Of a stretch of DNA of 64,000 bases, positions 62,001 to 64,000 are shown in pieces. The position numbers were made by a program, and so were the translations under genes. Each line of letters starts with the position of its first letter. Position 1 is the stretch's first letter. The notes beneath the pieces were generated by a model that made no database searches, had not been told where the DNA came from, and saw only the letters and a program-made list of their open reading frames with translations. The DNA is from Strix aluco (Eukaryota > Chordata > Aves > Strigiformes > Strigidae). The stretch spans positions 63,128,984-63,192,983 of the forward strand of contig NC_133933.1 of the NCBI RefSeq assembly GCF_031877795.1. Reading direction: 5' to 3'.

Positions 62001-64000
62001 CTGCCTCCTTTTAGCAAGGACTCATGTACTTGTGGTAATTGAATGGGCTGCAGGGTACATCGGGAATTGTAGTCTTGCAGTGTTTTGTGCTCTGAAGATT
62101 AATAATCTTACAGCCTTCTGAGGGATATAAAGAGAAGATGTTCTCTGACAAATCGTTATCTTGTATTTCAGAAATGTGCTTTGAGCACTGAGCATACTTT
62201 CAATTCATCCCTTCAGTTTTTACCTTGATATCCTTAGTAATGGCAATATTCTAAACATCTAAGCTTGTGTTTCTCCTTCATCCCTCCTTGTTTTCTGCAA
62301 CTGTTTTGGGTTGTTTTGGAGATGTTTTACTTACAAGACAGTTGCATTTTTCAGAAATTTGAAATACAAAACTTCAGGAAAAAATATTACAAATGTTTTT
62401 GTTTGGCTTTGTAACCACCTAGACATTCAGGGCTCAAATTGAGCAAGTAAGATGTCAGCCTTTTATGTCTGAAGAGTGAGAGTCTTGGCAATATCCTAGT
62501 AACAAGACTTTAAGTAATTATTTATATAGTTTCTAACTTTCAGATAATTTTTGGCTTTCCTCTGCCAGTGGTTTCAGCAAGCTTTTGTTACAAATTTGCT
62601 GAGTTTGTTAAATACTGGTTTTGGTTTGGCCACTGAAGTAAGTTGTTACTGAAGAGCTTAAGTAGGCTGAACACCCAGATCCCGTTAATAGTAAGAAGGT
62701 GACCATCTTTCTTCCTCATCCGTTACCCTCTGCATTTACACCAGGGAGCTGCAGAGGTTTTCATGGCTTACAGAAAAACTACAAATTCTTTATTGTTTCT
62801 GTGCTTTTAACACATACTTAAAAGTGGCTAAGAATACATACAAGTACTTAGAAAAATGTAACTTCAGGCTGGTTGGCTGAACCAAAAACTCTTGCTGCAT
62901 TATTTATTTTTCCTAACACCTTTCACATCCCTCAAGGCACGTTACGACTTTGAAAACTGGATTATATATGTGCATTGACTACCCAAGTGCTTAAAAAACT
63001 ACACTGTGCTAGACATGTTACAGTGTATTTGGAAGAAAGGAAATGGGAAAAATATTTAGCAAACTAAATCGGTAGGAGAAGATAAACAGGCAAATGTAAT
63101 TCTGTATGGGGAGAGTTTGTTCCAAAGTACTGAGAGTAGGTGGTGGGCTTCATAGCTCTGCCATAGATTTAAACAAAAGATTTCATATGCTGTCTCTACT
63201 GAGGTGGTAATATCTGTCAGCTTCACCAATATATTTTCGATATCATTAAGAATTATTTAAGGTTTTTGGATGAAGGACTAATTACTAACAAAATTCAATG
63301 AGGATGTCTGTGTTAAGTATAGATGTGTATATGCGTATTTAATGTATCTTGGATGTTGGAGTGATTTTTTTTTTTTTTTTAAATGCTTCTGAGATTTTTC
63401 TTATGCTTTTTCTGGTTTGCGTGATGCAGAATACAGTGTGCATCAATCACATCGCTGTTACATGGCATTTTGCTGGTGTTACAAATCTGAGTCAGAATCA
63501 GGGGGATGTGGGAAACAGTTTCCTTAATTTTGGACAGTTTTCTGTTCCTTGCAGCACACGGATTCAGTTTGGATCTCCTGCTTTCCCTGTGGATCAGTAC
63601 AGTGCCTTGCTAATTTTAGCGGAGCTTAGCAGTGTTTCATTGAATGGGCGGGAGACTTTCCTTTTTTTGTTGGGAAGGAGGGGAGGAGGTTTAGTTTTCT
63701 GCTGGTTTAATGCACTGAAATGGCTCAGCTCAGGGGCAGGCTGGTGCCGGGGCCGTGCAAAAAAAAGTAGTAGGGAGTCTGTGCCGGGAGGATGGAGGAG
63801 GGTGAATCTCTGGCACTTGGCAGTTAGATTGGCTTGCTTTGCTGCATTGCCACAGTCAGAATAATTTGAAAACAAGCAGTAATTTGCTAGTTAAGGCTCA
63901 TGTCCTTGAACAAGGCATCTTGCTGGCTGCAACTGGGTCTGCCAAAGCTGTGCGGCGATGCCTTATGCTCTTCTGTCCAGCAGTTCCATTCGGGACCTAA

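Larger units (their letters stand above)
52001..64000 (+). other. Intron 2, continuing to the window end, no gene recognised
   Basis: AT-rich intronic DNA with A24 at 53223-53246, a TA/CA microsatellite at 58934-59003, T/G islands near 60148-60368, a GC-richer unique stretch at about 60650-61250 and a T-run at 63366-63380. Minus-strand frames such as 53757-54170 have no recognisable domains. The next ARID1B exon was not found, so the intron is open at the window edge. Confidence 0.6.

Noticed and set aside
41170..64000. Search for the small cassette exon and the next ARID1B exon (MPPQYGQQGVSGY...)
   Set aside because: No splice-bounded match was seen by eye in intron 2. They probably lie beyond the window; human intron 2 is also very long.
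1..64000. CRISPR arrays, operons, bacterial-type genes or phage
   Set aside because: No regularly spaced direct repeats, no compact gene clusters and no prokaryotic coding density. The window is intron-dominated vertebrate DNA.

Overview
This window is vertebrate nuclear DNA, most likely from a bird or another sauropsid. It carries the 5' end of ARID1B (BAF250b), a subunit of the BAF (SWI/SNF) chromatin-remodelling complex, on the + strand. The gene call rests on exon 1 (8108-9913, 602 codons) and exon 2 (40975-41169, 65 codons). Both are bounded by GT/AG splice sites, both are in phase 0, and they read as the low-complexity N-terminus of ARID1B rather than its paralogue ARID1A. A sauropsid source is inferred from intron 1 being about 31 kb (the human one is about 50 kb), from a CR1-like LINE end, from old MIR-type SINEs and from degenerate repeats of kinds seen in birds, crocodilians and turtles. 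I see no Alu or other young mammalian repeats. The species cannot be fixed by eye.

Layout. 1-6990 is AT-rich 5' flank with no gene I can support. About 6990-11350 is a large CpG island of roughly 4.3 kb holding the presumed promoter, a long 5' leader with several upstream AUGs, all of exon 1 and the first 1.4 kb of intron 1. 9914-40974 is intron 1, mostly AT-rich, with ancient repeats, a palindromic MITE-like DNA transposon with a flanking target-site duplication (25476-25719), a possible decayed coding relic on the minus strand (15058-15703), a G-quadruplex-prone tract (16933-16972) and several complex segments that may be conserved regulatory DNA. 40975-41169 is exon 2. 41170-64000 is the first part of intron 2, again AT-rich. 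No further exon was recognised, so the ARID DNA-binding domain and the C-terminal BAF-assembly region lie beyond the window.

The most informative points are the upstream-ORF arrangement at the ARID1B start, where a three-codon uORF ends by overlapping the main AUG (AUGA); a second strong-context AUG two codons into the main ORF; unstable Ser, His, Gly/Ala and Pro/Gln tracts in exon 1; a 24-T tract plus AG that looks like a splice acceptor just before the start; and a paired-CCAAT, promoter-like segment inside intron 1. I found no convincing undescribed multi-gene system, CRISPR array, operon or RNA gene. All calls were made by reading, without alignment, so repeat family names and conserved-element suggestions are tentative.
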